Assembly: GCA_003230195.1 (NCBI GenBank)
Contig: QIHH01000190.1
Span: forward strand, 1-15,519
Reading direction: 5' to 3'
Source of the DNA: Gammaproteobacteria bacterium
GTDB lineage: Bacteria; Pseudomonadota; Gammaproteobacteria; SZUA-140
DNA length: 15,519 nt
Below are positions 1 to 7,512 of this stretch, piece by piece. Numbering within the stretch: the stretch's first letter is position 1; each line of letters starts with the position of its first letter. The notes beneath the pieces are model-generated. The model searched no databases and was not told the origin of the DNA. It saw only the letters and a program-made list of their open reading frames with translations. The position numbers and the translations under genes were made by a program.

Positions 1-1090
1 ACCTTTTACGTTAGCGTTGATTTTAATGGCTGGTGTGGCACAGGCAGAAAGAATCAAGGACCTTGCTACAGTCGCAGGTGTGCGCTCCAATCAGCTGGTT
101 GGTTATGGCTTGGTGGTTGGACTGGACGGTACCGGTGATCAAACCAGTCAAACGCCATTTACGATTCAAAGTATGTTGAGTATGTTAGCGCAGTTTGGTG
201 TCACTTTACCTCCGGGCACTAATCCACAGTTAAAAAATGTTGCTGCAGTCTCACTACACACAAATCTACCCGCATTTGCAAAACCGGGGCAGTTGCTTGA
301 TGTCACTATTTCATCGCTCGGTAACGCTAAAAGCCTGCGTGGCGGTAGCCTGTTAATGGCACCACTGAAAGGGGCAGATGGGAATATATATGCGATAGCA
401 CAAGGCAATCTAATTGTTGGTGGCTTTGGTGCTGGTGGTAGCGATGGTTCTAAAATTACGGTCAATATCCCAAGTGTGGGTCGTATTCCAGGTGGTGCGA
501 CGGTTGAACGTGCAGCACCGACACCATTTGGATCGGAAGACAGCATTGTCTTAAATTTACATGGCCCAGACTTTACCACTTCAAAACGTGTTGCCGAGGC
601 GATAAATAGCGCGATTGGAATGGGTACCGCTTATCCAGTTGATGCATCATCAATTAAAGTGAATGCGCCGAAATCACATTCGCAGCGGGTGATGTTTTTA
701 TCGATTGTTGAAAATATTACGCTAGAACCTGGTGAGGCTTCGGCGAGAATTATTGTTAACTCACGAACCGGTACGGTCGTAATTGGACGTCATGTGCGGG
801 TGACTTCTGCTGCGGTTTCACATGGTAGTTTGACGGTCACGATTGTTGAACAAACTGCGGTTAGTCAACCCACGGGACCGCTTGCTGGTGGTTCAACGGT
901 GGTGGTACCTGTTTCCGATATCGAGATCAGTCAGGAGGCTAACCGTATGTTTATGTTTAACCCGGGTGTTTCTCTAAATGAGATTGTACAGGCGGTGAAT
1001 CAGGTTGGTGCCGCGCCAGGTGATTTGATCGCAATTCTTGAAGCATTGAAAGAAGCAGGCGCACTGCGCGCAGAATTGATAGTGATTTAA
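1..1090 (+). CDS. flgI: Flagellar P-ring protein FlgI, 5' end cut by window edge
   Basis: FlgI forms the periplasmic P ring around the flagellar rod in the peptidoglycan layer. The frame is already open from base 2 and reads PFTLALILMAGVAQA followed by ERIKDLATVAGVRSNQLVGY, that is, the hydrophobic core and AxA cleavage site of a Sec signal peptide followed by the conserved mature FlgI start. The TTG at 17 lies inside the signal peptide, so it is unlikely to be the true start; only a few N-terminal residues should be missing (about 362 codons are visible against roughly 365 residues in E. coli). Family landmarks include GYGLVVGLDGTGDQ, NVAAVSLHTNLPAF and the C-terminal LIAILEALKEAGALRAELIV. 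The gene is followed after 22 bases by flgJ, the usual order. Identification is secure; the true start lies outside the window. Confidence 0.97.
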   Translation, partial: PFTLALILMAGVAQAERIKDLATVAGVRSNQLVGYGLVVGLDGTGDQTSQTPFTIQSMLSMLAQFGVTLPPGTNPQLKNVAAVSLHTNLPAFAKPGQLLDVTISSLGNAKSLRGGSLLMAPLKGADGNIYAIAQGNLIVGGFGAGGSDGSKITVNIPSVGRIPGGATVERAAPTPFGSEDSIVLNLHGPDFTTSKRVAEAINSAIGMGTAYPVDASSIKVNAPKSHSQRVMFLSIVENITLEPGEASARIIVNSRTGTVVIGRHVRVTSAAVSHGSLTVTIVEQTAVSQPTGPLAGGSTVVVPVSDIEISQEANRMFMFNPGVSLNEIVQAVNQVGAAPGDLIAILEALKEAGALRAELIVI

Positions 1091-1112
1091 AAGTGACTGA
1101 AGTGATCATACT

Positions 1113-1628
1113 ATGACTGTAACCTCATCTGTTTATACTGATTTTCACGGTCTGTCCCAATTAAAGGCGGATGTGCGCAATGAAACCTCGAATGAGTCGA
1201 TTGAGCAGGTTGCACGTCAGTTTGAATCAATCTTTACCCAGATGATGTTAAAGAGTATGCGGGATGCAGCCCCTACTGAGGGCGGTTTGTTCGATAATGA
1301 TCAGAGTAAGATGTACCGTGAAATGTTCGATAAGCAGCTCTCACTATCCATGTCTGAAGGACGTGGTATTGGCTTAAAAGAGATGTTGATTCGCCAGTTA
1401 GGTGGCACTCCCGACGGGACTTCGACGGCGCTTGATGATGAGATGAAGCTTATTCCTTTGCCTGAACGGATGGCTGTTCAGAGTCCTGTTCTTGCGGCGT
1501 ATGGGGCGAAGAACATTGAATACCGAGCTGACCGAATGGAATCACCTCGTGAATTTGTGGAACAGATGAGACCCGCGGCTGAACGTGCGGCAGTAAAATT
1601 GGGGGTTTCGCCTGAAAAATCCATATGA
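1113..1628 (+). CDS. flgJ: FlgJ, rod scaffold domain only; hydrolase domain lost
   Basis: This 171-residue protein carries the FlgJ N-terminal rod-binding domain (about residues 1-100), with RQFESIFTQMMLKSMRDA and YREMFDKQLSLSMSEGRGIG typical of the family; that domain caps and scaffolds rod assembly in the periplasm. Gammaproteobacterial FlgJ is normally about 310 residues and adds a C-terminal glucosaminidase that opens peptidoglycan for the rod. Here only the entry helix of that domain is present (F148-E168, FVEQMRPAAERAAVKLGVSPE minus its continuation), then K-S-I and a TGA stop. The catalytic segment normally starting LAQAALExGWG is absent. What appears to be the tail of the same domain follows in another frame. 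The start ATG has only a weak ribosome site. The scaffold function is probably intact; the enzyme must be supplied by another protein if it is needed. Identification is firm; a deletion is my inference. Confidence 0.93.
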   Translation: MTVTSSVYTDFHGLSQLKADVRNETSNESIEQVARQFESIFTQMMLKSMRDAAPTEGGLFDNDQSKMYREMFDKQLSLSMSEGRGIGLKEMLIRQLGGTPDGTSTALDDEMKLIPLPERMAVQSPVLAAYGAKNIEYRADRMESPREFVEQMRPAAERAAVKLGVSPEKSI

Positions 1629-1699
1629 TAATGGAGTCTGAGGTGATTAAGAAGATGCCGAATCCAATGCAGCTTTCAGGCTATCAGCCGCTAATATAG
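1616..1699 (+). pseudogene. Out-of-frame remnant of the FlgJ C-terminal tail
   Basis: In a frame different from that of flgJ, bases 1616-1699 read KIHMIMESEVIKKMP and, after three residues, MQLSGYQPLI before a TAG stop. An upstream TGA in this frame (1613-1615) prevents it from being a longer gene. The pattern K-I-x-x-I-M-x-S-E followed by a short tail ending in x-P-L-I resembles the end of full-length FlgJ proteins (YAxKIxxIMxS...). It begins exactly where the flgJ frame runs into an A-rich stretch (gaaaaatcc). The simplest reading is an internal, frame-changing deletion that removed roughly 120 residues of the glucosaminidase. A start at ATG 1631 would give 22 codons, but I see no ribosome site and do not think it is translated. 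The resemblance was judged by eye. Confidence 0.55.
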
Positions 1700-1778
1700 G
1701 TAGGGTATAAAATGAATGTACTAGCACATAAACTCATATTAATCATAGCGTTAAATCGCTTACATCAGGTGGCTTGAA

Positions 1779-4082
1779 ATGGCTGGCGGGATACTAGCAT
1801 CCGGGGTTTCAGGTCTGTTATCGGCTCAACGTGCATTAGCGGTTACCTCTAATAATATCAATAACGTGAATACGGAAGGGTATAGCCGTCAGCGTGTTGA
1901 GTTTGCAGCCCGTACGCCAGATGCAACAGGTTATGGCTTTGTTGGTAACGGTGTTCAGATCAGTTCGATCGAACGTATCTTTGATTCATTTGTGACATCC
2001 CAGTTGCGTTCTAGCACTTCTGCCAGTGAGCAGGCGAGTGAATTTAATACACTGGCAAGTCGTGTTAATAACCTGCTGGTTGATGCTGATGCGGGCCTGA
2101 TGCCTAGCATGCAGGCTTTCTTTAATTCTGTGCAGTTAGTTTCTGAATCGCCTGGTGATAATGTTGCTCGCCAAGTATTGCTTAGTGATAGTGAAACATT
2201 AGTTGCACGTTTTAAGAGTTTTAGTCAGGGCTTAACTGATGCACGTGATAGCCTGAACCAGACGATTCGGACAGAGATTAACGCCATCAATGGGTTGACC
2301 TCCGCGATAGCAGATGTGAACCGCGAAATTTCAAGCGCGCTTTCAGCCGGTAATGGGAATCTACCTAATGACCTGCTCGATAAACGTGACCAGTTGGTAT
2401 TAGATCTTTCAAAGTATGTGTCGGTCTCTACAGTTGAAGAAGGCAATGGCGCGCTTAACGTTTTTATTGGCACTGGACAGTCGGTAGTGGTGGGTTTTGA
2501 TTCTCGTGACCTTATATCAATAAATAATGCATTTGATCCCGAGCAGCTTGAAGTGGGTTTTTCTGCAGGATCAAGAGCGGTTGAGATTTCAAGCCAGATT
2601 AGTGGTGGTTCATTGGGAGGGTTATTGAGTTTCAGGTCACAGTTGCTTGATTCTGCACAGGATGACTTGGGATATATTGCGATGGGATTGGCTGAAACAT
2701 TTAATCAGCAGCATCGACTAGGGATCGATCTTAACGGTGCGTTGGGTGGTGATTATTTTAATTCATTAGGCAGCACAGTGCCACAGGTTCTGGGGAACCA
2801 GTCTAATGTCAGTGATGCTTCTCAAATTAATGTGAGTGTGACTGATATTAGTCAGTTGACAGGCAGTAACTATCGTCTTGAACGGACAGGATCAAACTAT
2901 ACACTAACGAATCTTGATGATAATAGTACTGTTCTTTTAGCAACTTTTCCTAGTACTAGTGAAACAGTTGCGGGTATGACGTTAAGTTTAAACTCAGGAA
3001 CCATTGCCGATGGCGATAGTTTTTTGATTAGACCAGTACGCAATGCTGCACAAAATATGGGATTATCGGTGTCTAACCCGCAAAGCATTGCGATGGCTTC
3101 GCCCGTACGCGCAACGAATTCATTAGATAATACCGGTAGTGGCACCATCAACTCAGGCAGCGTGACGGATTCTGCTGCCTATATTGCAGACTCATATTCT
3201 GTGATTATGGCAGACACCACCAGTGGTGATGCTGATGGTAGCGTGATTGGTTTAATTAATGATGATGCAGCAACAGGTAATGCACTTCAATATCGTTTAG
3301 TGATCAATAATACGCTGGTCTATACGCAAAATGAAGGCGACCCATTGTTGGCAGACCAAGATGCCCTTGCTGCACAGATCAACCTGAGTACTACGACGAC
3401 AGGTGTAAGAGCGTATGTGGATAATGTTAGTGGAACACTGTTGTTGGCGCAAAGTCCGGCAAGTGCGGTGCCGTTTACTGTCACTGAAGAATTGCTCGAC
3501 AGCGGAGCGACACCATTGGATGTGGCCGATTCTGTCACAGGTTATTTTGGAACGGTTTTAACGGGTGCTGCATCATCAAATACACAGACCTATGGGGGTA
3601 CTGCCAATAGTTATATTGTGCTTGATAGTGCGGGCAATACCGAAACCAGTGGTGCCTATACATCGGGTGATCCGATTGCATTTAATGGTATCGAGGCCAC
3701 GGTAAGCGGTGAGGCAAACAGTGGTGACAATTTCAGCATTGTCCAAAATATCAATGGTGTTAGTGATAATCGTAATGGACTATTGTTGGCTGCATTACAA
3801 TCAAACCTCACACTTGTGGGCGGCACGGCTAGTTATGAGGATGTCTTTGGTACGCTAGTTGCCGATGTGGCTTCTCAAACATTTCAGTCTGGGGTCAGTA
3901 GTAAGGCCTATAACAGTATTTTACAGCAAAACCTTGAAGAGAGAGCCTCTATTTCCGGGGTCAATCTGGATGAAGAGGCAGCAAATATGATGCAGTATCA
4001 GCAAGCCTATCAGGCGGCAGCTCAGGTCATTTCAGCAGCAGATTCAATGTTTCAAACATTGCTCAATAGCATCGGTAGGTAG
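1779..4082 (+). CDS. flgK: Flagellar hook-associated protein 1, FlgK, enlarged
   Basis: FlgK (HAP1) is exported through the flagellar channel and forms the first ring of the hook-filament junction. The N-terminal D0 helix carries the rod/hook signature (ALAVTSNNINNVNTEGYSRQ) and the C-terminal coil carries NLDEEAANMMQYQQAYQAAAQ, so both assembly ends are intact. The length is 767 residues against about 547 in E. coli and about 680 in Pseudomonas. The additional mass sits in the variable middle: residues 453-657 form a domain that is also present in FlgL, and within it about residues 478-609 form a nested module resembling the flagellin hook IN motif (Y505-E570, with TTGVRAYVD). An AGGTGG ribosome site lies seven bases before the ATG. 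A 150-base gap separates it from flgJ, and flgL begins two bases after its stop, so flgK and flgL are almost certainly cotranscribed. Confidence 0.97.
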   Translation: MAGGILASGVSGLLSAQRALAVTSNNINNVNTEGYSRQRVEFAARTPDATGYGFVGNGVQISSIERIFDSFVTSQLRSSTSASEQASEFNTLASRVNNLLVDADAGLMPSMQAFFNSVQLVSESPGDNVARQVLLSDSETLVARFKSFSQGLTDARDSLNQTIRTEINAINGLTSAIADVNREISSALSAGNGNLPNDLLDKRDQLVLDLSKYVSVSTVEEGNGALNVFIGTGQSVVVGFDSRDLISINNAFDPEQLEVGFSAGSRAVEISSQISGGSLGGLLSFRSQLLDSAQDDLGYIAMGLAETFNQQHRLGIDLNGALGGDYFNSLGSTVPQVLGNQSNVSDASQINVSVTDISQLTGSNYRLERTGSNYTLTNLDDNSTVLLATFPSTSETVAGMTLSLNSGTIADGDSFLIRPVRNAAQNMGLSVSNPQSIAMASPVRATNSLDNTGSGTINSGSVTDSAAYIADSYSVIMADTTSGDADGSVIGLINDDAATGNALQYRLVINNTLVYTQNEGDPLLADQDALAAQINLSTTTTGVRAYVDNVSGTLLLAQSPASAVPFTVTEELLDSGATPLDVADSVTGYFGTVLTGAASSNTQTYGGTANSYIVLDSAGNTETSGAYTSGDPIAFNGIEATVSGEANSGDNFSIVQNINGVSDNRNGLLLAALQSNLTLVGGTASYEDVFGTLVADVASQTFQSGVSSKAYNSILQQNLEERASISGVNLDEEAANMMQYQQAYQAAAQVISAADSMFQTLLNSIGR
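3135..3749 (+). repeat. FlgK copy of the domain shared with FlgL
   Basis: Residues 453-657 of FlgK match residues 203-400 of FlgL in order. Outer flanks: GSGTINSGSVTD at the start and DSAGNTETSGAYTSG, then IAFNGIEATVSGEANSGDNF, at the end. Inner module: Y505-E570 with I-N-N-T-x-V-Y-T, ALAAQIN, TTGVRAYVD, L-x-L-A, P-F-T-V-T-E, followed by GYFG (588-591). The inner module interrupts the outer domain after S-Y-S-V and before S-Y-I-V-L-D. Similarity is at protein level; short stretches are also alike in DNA (tatgtggat, acgacg). Confidence 0.8.
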
Positions 4083-4084
4083 AT

Positions 4085-5650
4085 ATGCGGATATCAACAG
4101 GACAGATACAGTTAAGTGGACTCAATCGAATGCTGGAGCAGCAATCTCAGCTGTTGAGAACACAACAACAACTATCGACACAGAAACGTATTTTGACTCC
4201 AGCCGATGATCCAGCTGCATCTGCTAAAATCGTTGGTCTGGACCAGGCATTAAAAATTACAGAACAGTTTCAGACTAACATTAACTTTTCCCGTTCGCGT
4301 CTCGAACTTGAAGAGGGAGTGATTGCTGGCATTACCGATACACTTGATAAAATACGAGAACTTGCAGTTCAAGGGAATAGCGCGACACTGACCAATGAAG
4401 ATCGTAATACACTCGCAATTGAGGTGAAACAAAACCTAGATGCACTGCTTGGATTTGCTAATAGCAGAGGCCCAGATGGTGAGTATTTGTTTTCGGGCTA
4501 TCAGGGGAGCACTCAACCATTCACAGCGACTGCATCCGGACAGTATGTTTATAATGGTGACGATGGGCAGCGATCAATCCAGATTGGAACGAACCGCCAG
4601 CTTGAGGTAACTGATTCGGGTACTTCGGTTTTTCGCGAAATACGCAATGGCAACGGAATATTTACGACCTTTGATAACCAATCCAATACGGGTGGTGGCA
4701 TTATTGACCCTGGTAGCGTCACTGATCCAACATTGATTGACGGAGATAGCTATAACGTCTCTTTCTTTGCCGCAACTACTGCAGCCAGTAGTGTGGCTTA
4801 TAGTGATAACCTGACAACAGCTGATAATATTAATTATACACTGGCGATCAATGGTACAACCGTTTATACAACTGATGAAGCGGATGGGGCGCCTGTGAGT
4901 TCTCTAGCTGAGTTGGCGACTGAGATTAATAATGATTCGCTGACGACGGGGGTACGAGCTTATGTGGATGGTGGCGCACTCTATCTGGCTAATACTTCGC
5001 CGACCTCAACTCCCATTACAATTACTGAGACAATGGGTGGCGCCTCGGATGGAGACCTCGACAGTATGGTGGGTTATTTTGGATCGAACCTGAATGGTAC
5101 GACCACACCAAGTGTCACGACAACGTTGAATAGTGCTGCTGAATTTTATCTGGTTGAAGATAGTGCCGGTAATGCTGAAACATTTGATGCTTATACGAGC
5201 GGTGGTTCTATTTCATTCAATGGTATCCAGACAAACATCAAAGGTGTTGCTAACATTGGTGATCAGTTTGTTATTAGTCCGAGCCTTAATCAGGATGTAT
5301 TTAGCACCGTACGGAATCTTGCGCTTGCTTTGGAGAATGGGGGTACCGGGACGGCTGCGGACTCTGCCCAGCTTAATAATGCGGTTAATCGTTTTTTTTC
5401 AGATATTGATCGTGCCATGGACAACTTTCGTGGCATAAGAGCAGAAATAGGTGCTCGAATGAATGCGCTTGATTCACAGCAGAACCTGAATGCAGATTTT
5501 ATCTTGCGAATCAAGGAGACCGTATCAGAATTAGAAGACCTTGATATGATTGAGGCTGTTACGCGCCTTAAGCAGCAGGAAGTGGCACTGCAGGCTGCTC
5601 AACAGTCCTTTGTACGTATTCAGGGCCTTTCATTATTTAATTTTTTATAG
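4085..5650 (+). CDS. flgL: Flagellar hook-associated protein 3, FlgL, enlarged
   Basis: FlgL (HAP3) is the second junction ring, on which the flagellin filament is built. The N-terminus MRISTGQIQLSGLNRMLEQQ, with TPADDPAASAKI, and the C-terminal coil (RIKETVSELEDLDMIEAVTR, then LQAAQQSFVRIQGLSLFNFL) are standard. The protein has 521 residues against 317 in E. coli. Residues 203-400 are a variable domain shared with FlgK, interrupted by a module (about residues 229-352) whose core, Y251-E315, resembles the flagellin IN motif (YTLAINGTTVYTT, LAELATEIN, TTGVRAYVDGGALYLA). The ATG is two bases after the flgK stop, and its ribosome site (a GGTAGGTAG stretch) lies in the end of flgK, suggesting coupled translation. 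No obvious terminator follows; the recJ promoter comes next. Confidence 0.96.
   Translation: MRISTGQIQLSGLNRMLEQQSQLLRTQQQLSTQKRILTPADDPAASAKIVGLDQALKITEQFQTNINFSRSRLELEEGVIAGITDTLDKIRELAVQGNSATLTNEDRNTLAIEVKQNLDALLGFANSRGPDGEYLFSGYQGSTQPFTATASGQYVYNGDDGQRSIQIGTNRQLEVTDSGTSVFREIRNGNGIFTTFDNQSNTGGGIIDPGSVTDPTLIDGDSYNVSFFAATTAASSVAYSDNLTTADNINYTLAINGTTVYTTDEADGAPVSSLAELATEINNDSLTTGVRAYVDGGALYLANTSPTSTPITITETMGGASDGDLDSMVGYFGSNLNGTTTPSVTTTLNSAAEFYLVEDSAGNAETFDAYTSGGSISFNGIQTNIKGVANIGDQFVISPSLNQDVFSTVRNLALALENGGTGTAADSAQLNNAVNRFFSDIDRAMDNFRGIRAEIGARMNALDSQQNLNADFILRIKETVSELEDLDMIEAVTRLKQQEVALQAAQQSFVRIQGLSLFNFL
4691..5284 (+). repeat. FlgL copy of the domain shared with FlgK
   Basis: Residues 203-400 of FlgL begin GGGIIDPGSVTDPTLIDGD and end SISFNGIQTNIKGVANIGD then QFVISPS, parallel to FlgK residues 453-657. 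The inner module is inserted at the matching point (after S-Y-N-V-S-F, before F-Y-L-V-E-D-S-A-G-N), contains TTGVRAYVD (287-295) and is followed by GYFG (330-333). The outer domain alone is familiar from Pseudomonas-type FlgK and FlgL; the paired inner module is the unusual part. Confidence 0.8.
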
Positions 5651-5705
5651 TGTCACTGAGTGAATGGCGTAGAGGGCAATTGCTGGCGGTTGATTTGAGG
5701 TCTAT

Positions 5706-5734
5706 TTGTGATGTTGGTGGTGCGGTTATATAAT
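5706..5734 (+). promoter_or_regulatory. Putative sigma70 promoter for recJ
   Basis: A perfect -10 box, TATAAT (5729-5734), stands 17 bases downstream of TTGTGA (5706-5711), which matches four of six bases of the -35 consensus including TTG. Initiation would fall near 5741, giving a leader of about 25 bases before the recJ ATG. This would uncouple recJ from the flagellar genes upstream. Not tested. Confidence 0.6.
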
Positions 5735-5765
5735 CGCTGGATCCATTTAGCCGGTAGATTGACTG

Positions 5766-7508
5766 ATGACTTCAAGTAAAAAAATTATTCGCCGTAGCAC
5801 TTCAACTAAGAAAAATAATCTTGATAGAGTGCTCTCGCCACGAATGCAACGCATTTATGCTGCGCGTGGGGTGGTTGATGATGCGCAACTTGATTATTCA
5901 TTATCAAAGCTCCATCCGGTTACCGCGTTAAAAGGCATTGATCGCGCAGCTCAGCTATTAGCGCAGGCGGTTGTTGAACAGCAGCACATCATGATCGTAG
6001 CGGACTTTGATGCCGATGGTGCTACCAGTTGTACCGTTGCAATGCGCGCGTTACGTGCGATGGGTGCAGAGAAGGTGAGTTATCTGGTACCGAATCGTTT
6101 TGAATATGGCTATGGCTTAACCCCTGAAATTGTTGAACTGGCAAGTCAACAGCAGCCTGATTTAATTGTAACGGTTGACAACGGTATTTCAAGCATTGAC
6201 GGTGTGAATACCGCTAAAAATCTGGGTATAAAGGTGTTGGTGACGGACCATCATTTACCAAGTGAGATGTTGCCGGATGCCGATGCGATTGTGAATCCCA
6301 ATCAACCCGATGATGACTTTCCCAGTAAAAACCTGGCTGGGGTGGGGGTGATCTTTTATGTGATGCTTGCCTTGCGAGCCAGCCTGCGTGAGTCTGGCTG
6401 GTTTGAACAGCAGGAGATTGCAATACCAAATCTTGCGACATTATTGGATATCGTTGCGCTTGGCACCGTGGCGGATGTGGTATCGCTTGATCATAATAAT
6501 CGTATTCTTGTTTCGCAGGGATTGGCACGCATTCGCAGTGGTGCCTGTTGTGCAGGGATTAATGCATTGCTGAGCGTGGGAAAATGTAATCCGGCTAATA
6601 TTGTCGCATCGGATCTCGGTTTTGTGGTTGGCCCAAGACTCAATGCTGCCGGGCGCTTGGAAGATATGTCGCTCGGCATTGAGTGTCTATTGGCGGACGA
6701 TACTGATGTTGCAGCCTTATTGGCACAGCGGCTCGATGAACTTAATCGTGAGCGGCGTGAGATTGAAGGAGAGATGCAGGCACAGGCACTCGATTGCCTT
6801 GCTAATATCAAGCTCGATATCAATGATGAGAGCGCCCCCGTAGGGTTGTGTCTGTTTGATGAGAGCTGGCATCAGGGTGTCGTGGGGATTGTGGCATCGC
6901 GAATTAAAGATCGTTATCATCGTCCGGTGATTGCCTTTGCACTGGCCAATGCTGATGTTAAAAGTGATGATGTTGAAATTAAAGGCTCGGCACGATCTAT
7001 CAAAGGGGTGCATATGCGCGATGTGCTTGACGCCGTTGCTGCTGGGCATCCGGGTTTGTTGAGCAAGTTTGGTGGTCATGCGATGGCCGCGGGAATGACA
7101 TTGAAATTATCAGATTTTGCTGCATTTGAAGCGGCTTTTAATCAAGTGTTGCGTGGTTGTGTCGACGACGAAATTTTACTGGATGTGATATATAGTGATG
7201 GCGAACTCGAACACGATGAGTTCTCACTGGAGCTGGGCGAAGTGCTGCGTGCCGCAGGACCATGGGGGCAAGCCTTTCCTGAACCGCTATTCGATGGTGA
7301 CTTTGATGTGATACAGCAGCGTATTGTTGGTGAAAAACACCTGAAATTAGTGTTGCAGCCTGTCGGCAGCCATCACACCATTGATGCGATTGCATTCAAT
7401 CATGGTGAGGTGACGAGTGAGCGATTGCACGTAGCTTACCGTCTTGATGTGAATGAATATATGGGACGACGTACGGTACAGTTGATGATTGAGTATATTG
7501 AGTCCTGA
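5766..7508 (+). CDS. recJ: Single-stranded-DNA-specific 5'-3' exonuclease RecJ
   Basis: RecJ degrades single-stranded DNA 5' to 3' in the cytoplasm during RecFOR recombination, mismatch repair and base excision repair. The 580 residues compare well with 577 in E. coli. DHH-family metal motifs appear in order: ADFDADGATS (79-88), TVDNG (136-140), TDHH (160-163), GTVADVV (from 233), GPRLNAAGR (289-297), then the DHHA1 part with HQGVVGIVASR (from 369) and GGHAMAAGM (436-444). All expected catalytic residues seem present. The N-terminus is lysine- and serine-rich. The ribosome site before the ATG is weak (GGTAG about ten bases upstream). It has its own promoter and ends four bases from the stop of the convergent gene, so the two transcripts are likely to overlap at their 3' ends. 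Confidence 0.97.
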   Translation: MTSSKKIIRRSTSTKKNNLDRVLSPRMQRIYAARGVVDDAQLDYSLSKLHPVTALKGIDRAAQLLAQAVVEQQHIMIVADFDADGATSCTVAMRALRAMGAEKVSYLVPNRFEYGYGLTPEIVELASQQQPDLIVTVDNGISSIDGVNTAKNLGIKVLVTDHHLPSEMLPDADAIVNPNQPDDDFPSKNLAGVGVIFYVMLALRASLRESGWFEQQEIAIPNLATLLDIVALGTVADVVSLDHNNRILVSQGLARIRSGACCAGINALLSVGKCNPANIVASDLGFVVGPRLNAAGRLEDMSLGIECLLADDTDVAALLAQRLDELNRERREIEGEMQAQALDCLANIKLDINDESAPVGLCLFDESWHQGVVGIVASRIKDRYHRPVIAFALANADVKSDDVEIKGSARSIKGVHMRDVLDAVAAGHPGLLSKFGGHAMAAGMTLKLSDFAAFEAAFNQVLRGCVDDEILLDVIYSDGELEHDEFSLELGEVLRAAGPWGQAFPEPLFDGDFDVIQQRIVGEKHLKLVLQPVGSHHTIDAIAFNHGEVTSERLHVAYRLDVNEYMGRRTVQLMIEYIES

Positions 7509-7512
7509 AGAA

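Noticed and set aside
17..19. TTG as the start codon of flgI
   Set aside because: The frame is open to the window edge and the preceding codons (P-F-T-L-A) belong to the signal peptide core, so the real start is upstream.
1708..1731. Possible sigma28-type flagellar promoter before flgK (TAAA ... GCACATAA)
   Set aside because: GCACATAA matches six of eight bases of the -10 consensus, but the spacing to the upstream TAAA is 12 rather than 15 bases.
5133..5438. 101-codon ORF inside flgL in another frame
   Set aside because: The flgL frame is conserved throughout; the alternative is an overlapping shadow.
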